From Phlyctochytrium arcticum (taxonomy: Eukaryota; Chytridiomycota; Chytridiomycetes; Chytridiales; Chytridiaceae): a DNA stretch of 64,000 bases. The notes beneath the pieces are model-generated. The model was not told where the DNA came from. It did no database searches and saw only the letters and a list, made by a program, of their open reading frames with translations. Both the position numbers and the translations under genes were made by a program. This document shows, piece after piece, positions 11,456 through 22,403 of the stretch. Location of the stretch: positions 370,576 to 434,575 of the forward strand of contig JAHLKI010000023.1 in assembly GCA_025602905.1 (NCBI GenBank), written 5' to 3'. The number at the start of each line of letters is the position of its first letter. Positions within the stretch are counted from its first letter, which is position 1.

Positions 11456-14400
11456 TTATCGTTTGCCTTTTCCCTTCCCCTTCATCCCGTGTCTACCCGT
11501 CTTCGCTCGGCGTTGCTCTTTTACCTTCCTCTCCTTGGCAATTTGTTGCACTGACTTTAGTTCGCTCCGCACAACGCGCTTGTCCGCGGGATTGGACTCC
11601 TTGGCGACAGTCTTCTTCGCACCACTTGATTTGGTACCAGCCAAACGCGCCTCCTTCTCGATTTTGCCTAGCTTTCGAGCGTAATTCTTGGAGTTGACAT
11701 CTGGTGCGGTAATCTTGTTGTGGCGGTACCTGCGCTCACCGGTTGCGTTACCGGCCGAAGCCGAATGATGTGCCGCGTCTGAAAGTTCCAGTTCACCAGC
11801 TCGAGGAATAGCAACTTTACTTCGCTTTTGCCAATCGGCAAACTTCTTGGTTTTAAAGCTAGCATTGATGACTGCACCGCTCTCCATTCGCATCTTCTTC
11901 TTATTGTCTGCACCGATGGTTGGTCGGACAAAGTCATGCTTCGTCTTGTCCCATACGAGGGCACCGCGCTTCTTTCGAAGTCCATCCCGATCGTCAGCCT
12001 GTAGCTCCAAAGTAGCGGCTTGAGCGCGCTCCATGAACGAACCAGGACCTTCATTGGCGTGCACAGCGTATCCACGCTCGGTCTCGGCATCCGCCTGGCG
12101 GTAGGATATGTAATTCTCTTCGTCACGGAATGATGTTGCGGGCTTTTTCCTCTTGCCATCTGTAACGACACGAGAGAATGACGTCTGCAGCAAATTATTT
12201 AATAAAAATGATAGGTTGAAAGGGAAAACACAGTGACTCACGTTCACATCATCTTCGTTGGCATCCTCCAATTTGCGTTTCGACAAGCTCTCTCTCTGCT
12301 GTTTCACCAGCGCTACATCTTTTTCCGCTCGTTGACGCCTCCATGCGTCCACAGAGTTACCGAATTGGCCTCTCCTCTTTTGCATCAGTATTGCTTCTGG
12401 TGTTCTCAGCCCCTTTTTGGTGGTTTCAAACACCGTCTCAGCGGGTCGGAACTTTGCGATGGATGCAATCATTTCCGCCTGCGCATGTTCCTTGTTACTC
12501 CCTGACTTCACAAAAATAGGATGAATGCCCAAGTACGCATCAGCAATATCTTTGGCGCGGGTGTAGGAATCTTTCGACGCGATCGGTCGAGATCTATGGT
12601 ACATCTTGTAAGCATTCTTAGCTGTAGCGTCCAGATTCTCGAGGGTAACATTGCCCGCGACGGTAGCAGCAACGTGTTCCATGTCCATGGCAATAGCGGA
12701 TGGAGGGATTATGCCAAGAACTAGCTCAGATGTATAATCGGGATCACGGGGGACTGCCTCCTCGTCCGTTGATGGCGCAAAAGTGGAAGCAAAGACCAAT
12801 GGACGACCGGTAAATAGCTGCAAATCCAAAAGGTAGGGCACTTCGTCGGCACCCACAAAAGAGAATGCCTTTCCAACTCTGCCGGCACGAGCCGCACGAC
12901 CAACACGATGCACAAAAATCTTGTTTGAGGCTGGGTAGTCGTAATTGATCACATTATCAAGCAATGGGACATCAATACCACGAGCAGCGACATCGGTCAC
13001 AATCAATGTGCGTACTCGCCCAAGACGAAACTGGGCAAGGTGATATTTTCGTGCAGATTGATCAAGAGTTCCGTAGATGTACGTGTTTGCAATGCCAGCC
13101 GTGGTGAATAGTTCCTGGAGGTACTCGACATGGTGCTTCGTGGAGACAAAGATGATAGTCATCTCCTTCTTTTTGATGTTATTTCGAAACAAGGATAATA
13201 GGGCAGCGTCCTTCTCTTCCTGCTTGAGTGCGAAAAAATACATTTGCAGGTCTTTACTGATCTTGGTGTCGACGTCCAACCGTATGAGGGCCGGGTCTGT
13301 TAAACCAGCCTTTGCAAAGTCGACAAGTAATTTCGGAAGCGTGGCGGAGAAAAGGAGAGTCTGCCGCGCCTCAGGAAGGCGGAACAAGATCTCGCGTAAT
13401 TGCTCGGCAAATCCCATCTCGAAAAGTCTATCAGCTTCATCGAATACAACATATTCGACGGTTTTGAGATTCAAATCCATCTCGATCATCAAGTGCATAA
13501 GTCGTCCTGGCGTCGCGATGATGACATCTGGATTACTAGCGATCGCGGAAAATTGGTCCTCCATATTGTCACCTCCGACCAACACACATGATCGGAGATC
13601 CGTATACTTGCCCAAATCTTTCACAAACTTCAATGTTTGCATAGCAAGCTCACGGGATGGTGATAAGATGAGTGCTCGCGCCCCCACCTTTGCTGAATGG
13701 GCTTTTAGCCGCTCGAGAAGAGGTATAATGAAAGCTGCAGTTTTTCCAGATCCTGTTCGAGCCATTCCTACAACATCTCGACCCTCCATAACAATGGGAA
13801 TTGCCTTTCGCTGAATTGGTGTTGGTACTTTGTAGCCTTTGTGGCCAATCGCCTTGAATACCGGGTAACTCAATCCCATAGACTGGAAGCCCCCGGATTT
13901 CTTGCCTTTCCGGTTCGCAGCTTTGACACGATTCGCAATTTCCCGGTCCTCCATATCATCATCCTCATATTCGTCGACTTCGTCATCTTCATCATCTAGA
14001 CTGGCTCCATCATCCTCATCTACGTCCTGCGCCTCACTTCCCCCATCTACTACACTCTCATCGTCGGCCTCGCTGAAATCGTCTTCGGAACCATGAATGC
14101 TCATATCATCATTGCTAAAGCTGACTTTCGCGTCATCTGAAGCATCAATTTCTGATCCACTTTCCCAGCGGTCGTTATCTTCCTCAGGTTCCATGGGTAC
14201 GGTTTCAAAATCGCTCAGATCATCTGCCTTCTTCTTCTTATCTTTCTTGTCATCATCGTTTTTCTCATTCTTCTTGTCGAACTTTCCCTTCTTGTCAAAC
14301 TTTCCCTTCTTGTCGAATTTTCCATTCTTGTCGAACTTTCCCTTCTTGTTGTCAGGTGCGTCGTCTGCGTCTTTTGACTTTTTGTCGACCTTCTTGATTT

Positions 14401-14626
14401 TTATCTGGTATTTTTCGGGCCATTGAGCTTCTTGATCCGCTTCGAACTGTTTCGAATATTTCTTGCTGGCCCCGTTTCCTTGCTTGCTGACTTTCCCACC
14501 TTTCCCTTGCGTCTTTCGTAAATCACCAGGTAAGACTTTCTTTGCGCCGCGCATAGCAGGAGCTTTGCGGAAGCCTCCGGGCTTGGTACCCCTACTACCT
14601 CCAGGTTTGCGTCCTGATGGCTTCAT
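11456..14626 (-). CDS. DBP10: DEAD-box RNA helicase DBP10 (60S ribosome assembly)
   Basis: Start chosen at 14626 (MKPSGRKPGG); the frame is open further up, but that part does not look conserved. The N-terminus is Lys-rich with four tandem KKGKFD-type repeats and an acidic Asp/Glu/Ser tract. The helicase core follows: Q motif (PTPIQ), ARTGSGKTAAF, PGRLMH, DEADRLFEMGF, FSATLP, TDVAARGIDVP and HRVGRAARAG. The DBP10 C-terminal domain and a basic tail ending MKGKGKGKR complete it. A 57-nt intron at 12241-12185 is in frame and stop-free, so an unspliced reading looks continuous; splicing joins DDVN to TSFSRVV. DBP10 is a nucleolar helicase for 27S pre-rRNA maturation. Confidence 0.93.
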   Translation of the reverse strand: MKPSGRKPGGSRGTKPGGFRKAPAMRGAKKVLPGDLRKTQGKGGKVSKQGNGASKKYSKQFEADQEAQWPEKYQIKIKKVDKKSKDADDAPDNKKGKFDKNGKFDKKGKFDKKGKFDKKNEKNDDDKKDKKKKADDLSDFETVPMEPEEDNDRWESGSEIDASDDAKVSFSNDDMSIHGSEDDFSEADDESVVDGGSEAQDVDEDDGASLDDEDDEVDEYEDDDMEDREIANRVKAANRKGKKSGGFQSMGLSYPVFKAIGHKGYKVPTPIQRKAIPIVMEGRDVVGMARTGSGKTAAFIIPLLERLKAHSAKVGARALILSPSRELAMQTLKFVKDLGKYTDLRSCVLVGGDNMEDQFSAIASNPDVIIATPGRLMHLMIEMDLNLKTVEYVVFDEADRLFEMGFAEQLREILFRLPEARQTLLFSATLPKLLVDFAKAGLTDPALIRLDVDTKISKDLQMYFFALKQEEKDAALLSLFRNNIKKKEMTIIFVSTKHHVEYLQELFTTAGIANTYIYGTLDQSARKYHLAQFRLGRVRTLIVTDVAARGIDVPLLDNVINYDYPASNKIFVHRVGRAARAGRVGKAFSFVGADEVPYLLDLQLFTGRPLVFASTFAPSTDEEAVPRDPDYTSELVLGIIPPSAIAMDMEHVAATVAGNVTLENLDATAKNAYKMYHRSRPIASKDSYTRAKDIADAYLGIHPIFVKSGSNKEHAQAEMIASIAKFRPAETVFETTKKGLRTPEAILMQKRRGQFGNSVDAWRRQRAEKDVALVKQQRESLSKRKLEDANEDDVNVSHCVFPFNLSFLLNNLLQTSFSRVVTDGKRKKPATSFRDEENYISYRQADAETERGYAVHANEGPGSFMERAQAATLELQADDRDGLRKKRGALVWDKTKHDFVRPTIGADNKKKMRMESGAVINASFKTKKFADWQKRSKVAIPRAGELELSDAAHHSASAGNATGERRYRHNKITAPDVNSKNYARKLGKIEKEARLAGTKSSGAKKTVAKESNPADKRVVRSELKSVQQIAKERKVKEQRRAKTGRHGMKGKGKGKR

Positions 14627-15265
14627 TGTTGCAGAATGAGAAATGCTGGTGAGTCTCAATTGGCAATTTTGCCAAATTCTCAAAACCCGAGTGCTCGCCA
14701 AAAACAATCAAATCCTGGATGCAATGAGCATTTCATAATCGGTTCGAACCACGCGTGGTGCGCGAAATTCCCACACATGCAGAACCAGTTATGAGAAACA
14801 GGTTTACAATCTTCTACAAATATTTACATTCATAGCTTTAACGTGGTGAGGCGGTTACTTCCAAAGAATTTGGTAGGCACACTGTCTAAATTTCACCTTG
14901 AAATGAAGAGCAAAATTTACGGGACTTAATTCTGGTGTACAGTAGTAAATTCCGATGTACAAGCTCTGCAGCAGATCCGATACAGAGAAACGTTGTATAA
15001 AGAGAGAAAGAAATCGAAGGAGAATTCCCCTTAATCGCAACGATGGTTTAATTCCAAGGTTGAGCATCATAAATAAAATCTGCGAGCTGGATTTGATACC
15101 GTGTATGACTTGTATTGTCGAAAGCTCTTTGCCCATTGGGTTCATACTCGGGGTTAAAATCCACGTTTGGGCAAAGAAGACAGATTGGCTACATTCAATC
15201 ACGCTCGACACAGTGAACTCTCGCTTCAGACTGACGGAGCTCCTGTAGAAATTGCTGAAAATGCG
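14627..15265. other. region between DBP10 and the channel gene
   Basis: An open frame at 15211-14855 (minus) follows the channel C-linker after a possible splice. It lacks recognisable cyclic-nucleotide-binding motifs and has an unlikely composition. I could not decide whether this is divergent 3' coding sequence or untranslated DNA. No other gene is seen. Confidence 0.3.
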
Positions 15266-16982
15266 TTAATTCAGGAGTCGTACTTTCAATGTAGGTGATT
15301 TTACCTCCCTCAGACTTGGATTAAAATCCTCCAATATCGCTGCCTCGTCAAAGACTTTTCCGTGAAATTTGAGGTGATAAAATTCTCGCACTTTCCGTCG
15401 GGCAGATTCATCCAAGTGTTTACTCATCATATACTCGTTCACCTGATCGACTTTCTCCTTGTACAAACGCCCGGGCGGATCAAGGCCCACGCGTGCTGCC
15501 TGTATCAAACCCGTCAAAGTACCGCAAACTAGAGCGCCTGTAAAAATAAGGATGGAATGAAACAGGCATTCAGCTAGCGTGACCGGACTGCCAGGGCGGG
15601 TCAGCATGTGATAGAAGAAAATCCGTGATCGGACCTTACTTGAACTCAATTGTCAAGGGCCAGCTGTTGCCCACGGCCATCAGAATAGCCCATGCATACT
15701 GATTGAAGGGTCCCGTTACTAGAACCCACGAATGCTCGCCAAATGTCCAGTATCCACTGTAGAATCCGTAAAGAAACGTGAGACAAGCCTCAAAGTGCAA
15801 GAACCACAGAAGTGCAATGGTGCATTCCAGAATTTGGAGAATTCCGTGCCCCAGAAGAAACAACTTTTTAAATCGTGCCGATGCCCAGATATAATAGGAG
15901 TTGTAGTACACGATATTATAGAGCCGGTAAGCGCGCAGAATGCGCAGCAAGCGGAAAATGGCTGATTTGTGAGTTGGGATCGCCTCAAAGGGTAATGCCG
16001 TAAAGGAATCAACGAGAAATCCCACGCTAAACACGTAGCGTGGAATAGATTGTTGCAAAGTCAGGATATTCCGAGATTCACGATCTACTCGTAGAGTCAA
16101 AAGATTCAACACCGTATCGAGCATGAAGAAAGAGGTGATGAATGGGTTGCTTCCCGTCATTGTATTTCGATATATTGGGCTTTGGATGAAAGCGGATGAG
16201 ACCGGGGTTACGAACAGGGCCCACAGATACCAAACTGTAGAGATATTGGTTTAAATCCACATTTCGGTATAGATCCCCACTCACACGACATGAGCACATC
16301 CCAGATGGCTCGAAACTGAGAATCCGGCAATATCCCTAGCTTCGTTATAAGGAGTGGAGTGTACCCCTCAGATAGAGGCTCTGGAACTTTCGGCTCGACT
16401 GTTGGTGGTAGCGGTGGTAAGGGATTCTTCGCCAGTTGCTGGCTTGGATGCCGAGTCTGCTCATTACTAGCCTGATCTCCCCCATGCACATCTCGCGACG
16501 GCTTCAGTGGCACGGATCTAGATTCAATGACATCGTTCCTGCCTAACGTCTTCTCAGCCAGACCAGCATCATCCCCTTCACCACTTCCCTCTCCAGGTTT
16601 GATGATGTCCAGACCCAGCAATATTGAGACGGCTGATTTACTCAAACGTCGCCCACGCAGTAAAGTTCTGGACTTAAAGGACGCTTCCCGTTCGATTAGA
16701 TGACTGGACAAGCAACTCATCGTTCTGTTTTGACTTACATCTGCGGAGACCTGGGCTACTGGCGCGTAGCGCGCTGGGTAGAGCTGGCTTGGCGAGACGC
16801 GACACAGATTTCCCTTTTAAATTACTCTTCAGAGGAACATGAGAGGAGGTGCTTCTCTCCAAAATTTCAAGCAACCAGTGCGATTGCCGTTGCAGGTTGT
16901 CCACCGCATTTATTTGCGCTTGCAGGAGGGTAGATGATTCCTTCATCAGAAGCCCCAAATGAGAGCTTTGTGTTGTATTCAT
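15266..16982 (-). CDS. CNG/HCN-type voltage-sensor cation channel, C-terminal domain not found
   Basis: Minus-strand exons (16982-about 16740, about 16695-16260, 16160-15640, about 15600-15305) encode a Ser/Pro-rich N-terminal region. S1-S3-like segments follow, then an S4 with spaced arginines (FRLLRILRAYRLYN). The pore region reads YAWAILMAVGNSWPLT, followed by S6 and a clear C-linker (KVDQVNEYM, ARRKVREFYHLKFHGKVFDE) as in HCN and CNG channels. The pore has GNSWP where potassium channels have GYG, so selectivity is unclear and probably mixed-cation. The usual cyclic-nucleotide-binding domain should follow the C-linker, but I could not find it. Intron borders are approximate. Such channels are known from zoosporic fungi and absent from most dikarya. 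Confidence 0.65.
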
Positions 16983-17239
16983 TCTCAATTCTGTAGATTT
17001 ACTACCGCCATGCAACGCGCTGCCTCAATGCCAGGCCCAAACCACTGAAATCAGACGATAAACAAAACTCAATACAGTCAGGTCCTAGTCGTAATGGCTG
17101 ACAAATCACCAGTCACTGAAGCATAGTTGACAAAAAAGATACATGTTTTGTTATTCAAGGACTTGCACTAAGTCGCTTAGAGACTGTATATCTTCTGCTT
17201 CAATTCGAGACTACACAATGAATTATTAGGGATATAACT

Positions 17240-19131
17240 CTACGCGCATCTTTCAAAGCTACTTACCCTCCAGGTGGTCACTTCATCAGTATCATCATTT
17301 TCCATCATTTGTGGCTCAACGCCCAGCACCTTGATGCCAAATTTTCCAATTCGCGGGTAATCTTCTAGTAGCTGGACGACGAATGCCCGACCAGTCGCGT
17401 CAATATGTAAAATCAGCTGCAAACTTTCGGATTCCCAGCTTGCACCATCATATTGCTGCAGTAACTCCTCAACTTCCAGCTCCCTCAAAACCAAGTTTCG
17501 TGCCTTTAGTGAGCAGCTGCGCACAAGGGTCGAGAGAGATTCCTCTAGAGACTTGGATCGTTTGTTCACATTTGCCACCAGGTCACTCACGGCACATGAA
17601 TATGGAATTTCAACAAGCTGTTTGCATTGAAATAAGACCGCCAGCGCTGAAATTTAACTCACTGAAACCGCATACCTTGGCCTCTACGCGCCAACCGCTT
17701 AAAACACGGTAGTCTTCGCTGAACTGAACAGATAAAGTACATGAGCACCTTCCGTCAATGTCATAGGTGATCTCCAGACGAGAAGCATCTGGGTGGTTGA
17801 TTTGTTTCACGCCCTGCACATGTCTTAACAGTCTGGTTTGTTCGCGATACCTGCCGGCACCGAATAAGTATGTTTGAGGTAAGTAAGCAAAAGGATAGAT
17901 AGCCTACCATATGCCTAGCTCTTCCATTTTTGGATCTGCGGATTGAGAGATGCGCTGGGCCTCCGCAGCGCAAGCCTCTGCAGCATTCTTCTTCGGTTCG
18001 ATGATGGTAACTCTTTCTTTGAGAGCGCTGTTTTTTGCTTGCTGTGCGTCCAGCTGTTCTTGCAATTGACGAATCTCCTCTTCCATGGCTGCAATTTCAG
18101 TTTCCTGATTTTAAGTCATTATTTTAACATCAAGATGCATTCGGTGGCTGGTGGTTGGAAGTAACCTGGGTCGCAGTCATTTCTCGGTCTTCTTCGATTT
18201 CTTCCTATAGGTCGGGTTCATATGACGCGGATTTAGGCAGGTTGAGAAAGAAGACGAACCTCAAAATCATTGGGATTGGTATTCGACTTTTCCACTTCGT
18301 CCCCCTATAGGTAAATTGTTAAGCAAATGGAACATCTGACAGGGAATCTGGACGTACCAATCGTCGATGCTCTTGCATGATCTCCAAAGCCCTTTCGGCC
18401 TGCTCACGCACGGCGACATGCTCTACGATAGCGGTTGTCAGTGAATACCCCTTTTGGAGAGTATATGAAGCGCACTTTGATGAACCGTTTCAATCAGCAG
18501 CTCCAACTGTTGACGATTCTCCGCAACAGCTGCCTTCTTCATTTTGAGTTGATCTTTCCCCACAACGGATTTCGACTCTGGCAAAGGTTGTGAGGGCTCG
18601 CTCCTCTTCCGTGCAATAGCCAAGTCATACCAATTTCTCGAATTTCCTGTTCCGTTGCGAATTTCGGCGGAATGTCCAATACTCTCTTCAAGAATTCTTT
18701 TTTCGAAGTAAGCTCGACATAAGATTGTTTCAGCTTTCGAAACATATCCTGTTATCCCCGTTTTAGTAGTGATCTTTTATATCTGTACTTTCGGTTTGAC
18801 CTCGTGATAACTCATTTCAACTAGCACATTTTTCGGATTGCAACGTAACACATCTGACACTTCCAGTCGGAACGGATCGTCGTCAGGCTCCGGGAAAGTC
18901 AAGCCTTTCCCCAGATCAACCTCTGCATTGGTTTCCTCGCCCTTGTTCTCATACTTTGCGGTCCAGTGATCTCGAAGTTTGTTTGACCAAAGACTCAGGT
19001 TGGGTACCTCGGCGACCAATCTAAAAGTGTGTTTCAGTATCAACTCGACTGAAGTAATGGTAGTGTCGATCTCACCTTTCGAGCTCCTGGAGGTTTTCAT
19101 GCACTGCTGGGAGCGGCTTTGATACTGTCAT
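17240..19131 (-). CDS. multi-exon coiled-coil protein, possibly kinetochore (Sos7-like)
   Basis: The start is ATG at 19131 (MTVSKPLPAVHENLQELE). The first two introns join cleanly, giving a segment with LVAEVPNLSLWSNKLRDHW and then DMFRKLKQSYVELTSKKEFL followed by LDIPP. The pattern YxELxxKxxFLxxxLxxPP recalls the fungal kinetochore protein Sos7, which partners KNL1/Spc7. Further minus-strand pieces (18623-18438, 18086-17904, 17819-17610, 17590-17240) encode a long coiled coil and two beta-rich segments that may form an RWD-like end. I could not settle every junction, and the family assignment is a memory-based guess. A structure search of the spliced protein would decide. Confidence 0.35.
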
Positions 19132-20082
19132 AGTACTATGATATCGTTGGGGTAATCTTCAGATCGTGAAGCTGATCTGGGGTTTCAACTTGCTAGCAAT
19201 TCAAGCGGGACGGAGGGCAGCTAAGACCAGCTCCGATATCGCAAGAGAGGGGTTTCAACAGCCTGGAAAACCGTTCAAGATCAAGCGCGGATGGCGGATT
19301 CAGCGACCAACAACTCTGTTTATTTTACATCTCTGGAGGTCCAATCGAGCGTATTTTGTATGATGACAATCAATGTGTAGAACGTATGAAAATAAATAGA
19401 TTATTTAGCTATGTACAGGGAGAGCATGGGGCTATAGAAGCCTACAGGACAATGGACTCAATGGCGGTTTGTGTGTGTTGTGGGGAGGAAATGTCGTCGA
19501 ATCACCGGGTGCTGCGTCCATTGCTTCTTGTCGTCTCTCCAAGTCTGGAGGCGGCTGCTGCTTTACGCCTTCTTTCATCGATTGTTGCGGGGTTTGTAGG
19601 ATATGCGACCGTGAAGATAGCCAGGCAGGCTACACCTACGATAAGTGCAACGGTAACTCGCTGCTTTGTGCGGGCGGTGGGATGTCGCAGCATCACACGC
19701 GGGCGAGGCACAAAGACAGGTGCCGAAGGTTGTTCTGTTCCTCGCCAACGAATATAGCTTTCAAATGCACGAAGGCATGGCACGTTCTTGCTGCAAACTC
19801 CGACTTGAGACGGTCGGGCTTTTTATTAGGGGCTTTTCTGGGCTTTTCCTCCATCAGCTGAATCAATTGAAGGTCACGTGCAGAATATCAGCGGATATTA
19901 CCCGATATCGCCGGGTGTCAGATCGTCGCGCGGGGATTCTGGGGGATTCTCCAGAAAAGCTTCGGACACCGGGGACACCGTTCATTTACAGCCCTTTTAC
20001 GGGCGCGTACAGCTAATGTGGACCGGCGAAAGATATATTTGGCGAAATACACTACATGCGACAAAGGCGATGGGTCTATCTG
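19132..20082. other. intergenic region with one possible short membrane-protein ORF
   Basis: Mostly no recognisable gene. On the minus strand, 19783-19502 could encode about 93 residues with a single membrane span (VTVALIVGVACLAIF) followed by a basic tail. It has only a GTG start, so it would need an upstream exon. A longer frame from ATG 19861 overlaps it in another phase. Neither is secure. Confidence 0.25.
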
Positions 20083-20128
20083 GGGTCTGTTCACATCGCG
20101 TGCTAGAGTTCGCGATGTGAATAGACCC
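20083..20128. repeat. imperfect palindrome, 18-bp arms
   Basis: Arms 20083-20100 and 20111-20128 are complementary except one position, with a 10-base loop. It lies just downstream of the broken crinkler fragment on the minus strand. It lacks the TGNNANNGTGCA end shared by the other palindromes in the window, so I do not assign it to the same family. Confidence 0.55.
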
Positions 20129-20154
20129 GTTGGTCTTTCTAAAGCTTCGCTTGT

Positions 20155-20891
20155 TTACTTCTTGAGTGGGTGAGGATTGAGTGCGTAGCCATCGACATAG
20201 TGCACAGGGCCTCTTCCTTCCATGGCCGGCGTGACAATCTCTTTGAAGATCGTGGTTTTTCCGACTCCGGCATATCCGCGCACTAGAACGGAGCCACCGC
20301 CTTGCAAGGTGCTTACGGCGTAGCTGGCATCCTCTTGTCGGTCGACCGAAGACCACGCCTGTCGGAGGCTGTCCGCGTCTGTCAGTGGAAATGGCGATTC
20401 ATCCACGTTGCTGGTGCGTGATGGCGCGATTATGTCGTCGAATGACCAGAGATCGCCAGAGCATGGAATACTTAGCTTCTTGCCAAGCTCCTCGGCTGAA
20501 GCTTGCCAGTTCGCCTTTATAGTCGCACACTCCTCCATTTGAATCCCGACAGCCAAGCCGATTATATGGACACTTACCACGGTGAATCCTACAGGTACTT
20601 TTGTCGCAAGACATTTCGCGACATCTTTTGTGCAAAAGGACTTGATGCTTGCGGGGCGCATTTCTTTCTTGTTGAGTTTGAAAGAGCCAAACAAAAGATG
20701 GACGCGGCGGTATGACAAGTTGCGCTTGGTGGTTGTAGTCCGCGTGGCTTCCTCTTGACAGAGCCCGAGATCTATGTCGAGATCGTCGTAGGTCAGCGAT
20801 ATCTGATACACATTCGCGGCTAGGCTTTGCAGGTCCGGGGCCCACCGGAGTTTAGCATCCGCCGGAGACAGACCTTCTCCATGGGTGTCTT
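20155..20891 (-). pseudogene. crinkler-type NTPase fragment, truncated at a palindrome
   Basis: The frame contains a P-loop (RGYAGVGKTTIF) close to its 3' end, preceded by about 200 residues with WSSVDRQEDASYAV and similar text typical of the middle of CRN-type STAND-like NTPases. Its 5' part stops exactly at the 60-bp palindrome at 20892-20951. The only upstream start codon is a GTG inside that palindrome. No Walker B or C-terminal part follows downstream. It is therefore a remnant of a crinkler-like gene broken by insertion at its 5' side. The missing N-terminal ubiquitin-like CRN domain is not found nearby. Confidence 0.55.
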
Positions 20892-20951
20892 TGTGATAGT
20901 GCACTTAAAATCCCATAGTATATACTATGGGATTTTAAGTGCACTATCACA
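20892..20951. repeat. 60-bp perfect palindrome, terminus of a second virus-like element
   Basis: Two 30-base arms meet without a loop. The outer bases read TGTGATAGTGCA, matching the TGNNANNGTGCA pattern of the 27-kb element's ends. The flank inward is GGGGGAG. To its right comes a homologue of the protein encoded in the 27-kb element's TIR, in the same orientation toward the end. This marks the unit as the left terminus of a related element. Confidence 0.8.
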
Positions 20952-20958
20952 GGGGGAG

Positions 20959-21150
20959 ATTCCAACTATACCCAACTATACCCAACTATGCCCCAACTAT
21001 GCGGCAACTATGTGCCACATTACACCGGACTTTACACCGGACTTTACACCGGGCTTTACACCGTGTAATATACGGGACTTCCAGAAAATTTACAGATTTC
21101 ACACTAGAAATTTCACAAAAATCACACTCGAAAATTTCACACTAGAAAAT
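20959..21150. repeat. subterminal short tandem repeats of element 2
   Basis: Three tracts follow one another: CCAACTAT(AC/GC) repeated near 20964-21010, a 12-mer ACACCGGACTTT-like unit about four times near 21022-21065, and repeats of TTTCACACTAGAAA-like sequence near 21095-21150. Arrays like this just inside a hairpin end parallel the 50-bp tandem repeat inside the TIR of the 27-kb element. Confidence 0.6.
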
Positions 21151-21205
21151 TCACAGATTTCTTCTGTCCTTACATCAATTTATTACAACGATTTATTACA
21201 AGCCT

Positions 21206-21547
21206 TTACTCCAATCTTGTCCTTTTTGGCAGTGGTTCTTCGGCTTCCTCCAATTCCTGTACTGAAACATTTCTCATCCATACATCTGACGCCTTCATAT
21301 GGGCGTCTCGTATATCCATTGGTAAAGACCGCACATCCACTCGGTTCATTTTTCGAATGTTGAAGAATAATGTCTTCATTTCATTCCCATCCTTTATTGA
21401 CACCTTGGTTATTTCGAACTTCTTCATCTCTTCCTTGATAAAATCCAGAGCCGCTGTATGCTTCTTCACGACTCTATCCGCTGCTTTGAATTCCTCCGAC
21501 ATGTCCAAATTGATAAAGTCCAGTACTCGTTGTTCCAATCGCTCCAT
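21206..21547 (-). CDS. homologue of TIR protein B (element 2 copy)
   Basis: 113 aa, transcribed toward the element end. It aligns along its length with the 107-aa TIR protein of the 27-kb element. Shared blocks include MERL, an EFK run, a KEHT/KKHT heptad, RVDV followed by P(E/M)(E/D)(V/I)R and VW(V/M)RN. Start chosen at the ATG opening MERLEQRV; a TATAAA-like box lies about 70 bases upstream (minus), as for its homologue. The helical N-terminal half looks like a coiled coil and the C-terminus is basic. The function is unknown. Position near the end and conservation suggest a role at the termini or early expression. Confidence 0.7.
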   Translation of the reverse strand: MERLEQRVLDFINLDMSEEFKAADRVVKKHTAALDFIKEEMKKFEITKVSIKDGNEMKTLFFNIRKMNRVDVRSLPMDIRDAHMKASDVWMRNVSVQELEEAEEPLPKRTRLE

Positions 21548-21684
21548 TCTTCTCCTGCGATGGTTGGTATTGTCGAATGACTTCTCCGTTATGGAGCGGC
21601 CTCTTTACGGGACTTCCAACCCTTTATAACATTCTCTGTTATCGATATCATTCTGAATTCATTTCTGGATAAGACATATCGATA

Positions 21685-22224
21685 TCAAGATACTGTATCC
21701 ACTGGTGTTGACTGTCTACTCCCGAAACATCGATTTACTTCTGGAAGAAAGTCTCGGGAGAAGTAGTATTGCATAATCTCCTCTTCCGACGGTGGTTTTG
21801 CAGGTAGATCCTTCATGAATCGTGATTGTATAGCATCAATCGAAAGGCGGACTGCAGCAACCAGTCCATTCCACTCATTAATAATGACCTCTTCCAGCGT
21901 TTCATGTTGCAAGTGAGAAGGCAGACCCATAGGTGATCGCAGCAAAATTCGCGCCTCCTCCCGCGAGATTCGCAGTTCTTCCTGTTTCAGCCGCCTCGCT
22001 GACGACAATTCAACGGGACTCAACTGCTGACCCTCCAGCATGTGGGTTGCAGAAATCACAAATTGCACGCCTACGCAAGAAAGCCCTACCACTTTAACGA
22101 AGTCTTCCCAGAATTTTTGATCGCCATAAAGTGCTTGGGCATCATCCAGCCATAAAATCCAATCGCGACTACGGTCCATATAATGCATTCGGTTGAAAGA
22201 GTCCAAAACTCTCCTTTCTTTCAA
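21685..22224 (-). pseudogene. crinkler/STAND NTPase fragment (Walker B half)
   Basis: No ATG opens the frame. It encodes DWILWLDDAQALYGD, a Walker B-like segment, followed by FVISATHML (sensor-like) and an alpha-helical tail. It would fit downstream of a P-loop half, but on this strand it lies upstream of the P-loop fragment at 20891-20155. The two are therefore either pieces of different genes or rearranged pieces of one. Its left border abuts the element-2 remnant near 21690. Confidence 0.45.
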
Positions 22225-22403
22225 CGATACTTAGGGTCTAGAACAACAAGCCAGGAACACGACTTGAGGGAACATTAGCGTTTCTAGAAGGCTACAGAAA
22301 TCAATTTTGTCCACCATGGATGCGTAGCGGTCAAAAAGTCATGACATACCATCGCACATTAATTTCTCAACTTACTGAACACAAATAGCGCTTTCCCTGC
22401 CCA

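Noticed and set aside
12185..12241. 19 extra residues in DBP10
   Set aside because: GTGAGT and TGCAG borders and lack of family similarity mark an in-frame intron.
14855..15211. 118-codon frame downstream of the channel gene as its cyclic-nucleotide domain
   Set aside because: None of the conserved glycine, glutamate or arginine positions of that domain could be found in it.
20083..20128. Palindrome as another element terminus of the same family
   Set aside because: It is imperfect, has a 10-base loop and lacks the TGNNANNGTGCA start.
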